Position numbers and translations under genes: made by a program. The notes beneath the pieces were generated by a model that was not told where the DNA came from, did no database searches, and was given only the letters and a program-made list of their open reading frames with translations. A stretch of DNA of 6,692 nucleotides from the NCBI GenBank assembly GCA_016791085.1, contig JAEUNN010000636.1, forward strand, positions 1-6,692. Direction: 5' to 3'. This document shows, one piece after another, positions 5,456 to 6,692 of this stretch. The stretch comes from Rhodocyclaceae bacterium (GTDB lineage: Bacteria; Pseudomonadota; Gammaproteobacteria; Burkholderiales; Rhodocyclaceae). The first letter of the stretch is position 1. Each line of letters opens with the position of its first letter.

Positions 5456-6692
5456 GGCGCTGGCGCTGGTCGCAGGTGAGGACATCGCCCCGGCGCGGCC
5501 CTATGCGGAGCGCGCCGAAAGGGAAGATCCCTGGCATGATCGCGCCGCGGAATTTCTGCTCGCGCAGGTGCGCCGTTCGCTGCCCGCGCGGCTGTGCGGT
5601 CCGGCGCGCGGCATAGACCGCATCGCCGACCTGACCGACCGCCACGACGCCCGGTTGCGGGCGGCGACGGACGGCGAACTGCGTGACCTCGCGCGCGACA
5701 TGCGCCGGCGCCTGCGGCGCGAGGGCTTTGCCGCCGAACTGGTCGGCGAGTGCTTCGCCCTGGTGCGGGAGGGCGCTGCGCGTGCCCTCGGCAAGCGCCA
5801 CTACCCCTCGCAACTGATGGCGGGCCGGGCGCTACTCGACGGGCGGCTGGTGGAAATGGCAACCGGTGAAGGCAAGACCTTCGCCGCCACCCTGCCGGCT
5901 TGCACCATGGCGCTGGCCGGTTATCCGGTGCACGTCATCACGGTGAACGACTACCTTGCCGACCGCGACGGCCGCGCCATGGCGCCGCTGTACGAATTTT
6001 TCGGCCTGGCCGTCGGTACCGTGGTCCAGGGCATGGCGGCGGCGGGGCGGCGCGAGGCCTACGCCCAGCCCATCACCTATTGCAGCAACAAGGAACTCGC
6101 CTTCGACTACCTGCGCGACCGCGCCCTGCTGGGGGGCCGTACGAGCCGGTTGCAACTTGCCGTGGAGCAACTCGGCGGCGTGTCGACACGCCACCAGGGG
6201 CTGGTGCTGCGCGGCCTGTGCTACGGGCTGGTGGATGAGGCCGACAGCGTGTTCATCGACGAGGCACGCACGCCCCTCATCCTCTCTTCGGTGACGCGCG
6301 GGCGCGACGATAGGGAGGACTGCCGGCGCGCCCTCGAATTCGCCCGCGCCCTGATCGCCGGGCAGGACTACGGGCTGGACCTGGGCGAGCGCCGCGCGCG
6401 TCTCGCCGATTCGGGCCGCGAAAAGCTCGATGCCTGCGCCGCCGGACTCGATGGCGTGTGGGCCTCACCGCGCGCGAGCGAGGAACTGGTGATCCAGGCG
6501 CTTTCGGCGCTGCACCTCTTCCACCGCGACCAACACTACGTGGTAAGCGAAGGCAAGGTCCAGATTGTCGACGAATCCACCGGCCGGGTGATGCCCGACC
6601 GCTCCTGGGAACGCGGGCTGCACCAGATGATCGAGGCCAAGGAGGGCTGCGAACTGAGCGAACGCCGCGACACCCTGGCGCGCATCACCTAT
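5448..6692 (+). CDS. SecA-like preprotein translocase ATPase (accessory paralogue; 3' truncated by window)
   Basis: The frame is open from ATG 5448 to the window end (415 codons, no stop reached). SecA hallmarks appear in order: Q-motif region KRHYPSQLMAG (115-125), Walker A MATGEGKT (137-144), VITVNDYLADRD (163-174), YCSNKELAFDYLRD (211-224), motif II VDEADSVFIDEARTPLIL (262-279), a preprotein-crosslinking-type domain (about 282-375), and DESTGRVMPDRSWERGLHQ (375-393) followed by EAKEG. The second nucleotide-binding domain and C-terminus are beyond the window. SecA hydrolyses ATP to push unfolded proteins through SecYEG. Differences from E. coli SecA as I recall it: about 35 extra residues before Walker A, about 19 extra residues between DYLRD and motif II, and DEAD in place of DEVD. 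These and the neighbours argue for an accessory SecA rather than the housekeeping one. The start overlaps the M50 stop by 8 nt with no clear ribosome binding site, so translational coupling is likely. Confidence 0.92.
   Translation, partial: MSRALALVAGEDIAPARPYAERAEREDPWHDRAAEFLLAQVRRSLPARLCGPARGIDRIADLTDRHDARLRAATDGELRDLARDMRRRLRREGFAAELVGECFALVREGAARALGKRHYPSQLMAGRALLDGRLVEMATGEGKTFAATLPACTMALAGYPVHVITVNDYLADRDGRAMAPLYEFFGLAVGTVVQGMAAAGRREAYAQPITYCSNKELAFDYLRDRALLGGRTSRLQLAVEQLGGVSTRHQGLVLRGLCYGLVDEADSVFIDEARTPLILSSVTRGRDDREDCRRALEFARALIAGQDYGLDLGERRARLADSGREKLDACAAGLDGVWASPRASEELVIQALSALHLFHRDQHYVVSEGKVQIVDESTGRVMPDRSWERGLHQMIEAKEGCELSERRDTLARITY

Noticed and set aside
3068..5485. Long open frame on the minus strand (about 805 codons) opposite the M50 gene
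   Set aside because: It mirrors the codon pattern of the real gene. The translation is rich in His, Gln, Arg and Gly with no domain, whereas the plus strand has clear M50 and HlyD motifs.
1..6692. CRISPR arrays, tRNA or rRNA genes, insertion sequences
   Set aside because: No regularly spaced repeats, no RNA-gene signatures, and no transposase-like translation or terminal repeats were seen.

Overview
The window is GC-rich DNA with tightly packed genes, all on the + strand. The base composition, the SapC-family protein and the style of the HlyD/M50 proteins suggest a proteobacterium, perhaps a beta- or gammaproteobacterium of the Rhodocyclales type. That placement is an inference; there is no rRNA or taxonomic marker here.

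Layout. Bases 3-50 may be the last codons of an upstream gene. Bases 51-475 are a gene-free leader with an AT-rich, promoter-like patch (a CTAG-containing dyad at 77-105) and a very strong 15-bp hairpin at 328-365. A SapC-family gene (476-1294) follows behind a good ribosome binding site. After a 101-nt gap come three closely linked genes: a GAF-GAF-TM-HlyD adaptor (1396-3264), a PqqD-like/M50 metalloprotease/HlyD fusion (3308-5455), and a SecA-like ATPase (5448 to the window end, truncated there). The last two overlap by 8 nt (ATGTCTAG), and the first two are 43 nt apart. No terminator is visible anywhere, so the three, and possibly SapC as well, probably form one operon.

How the genes may work together. 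The SecA-like protein has intact helicase motifs and could energise movement of a polypeptide. The two membrane proteins each carry a HlyD-like periplasmic half with short coiled-coil hairpins of similar length. One joins it to an integral-membrane zinc protease with a substrate-recognition-like N-terminus, the other to cytoplasmic GAF modules. No ABC transporter ATPase/permease, outer-membrane channel or obvious cargo lies in the window. The parts look like a dedicated, sensor-equipped protein or peptide export apparatus in which a SecA-type motor replaces or accompanies the usual type I ABC exporter. This functional model is inference; the domain identities are well supported by sequence.
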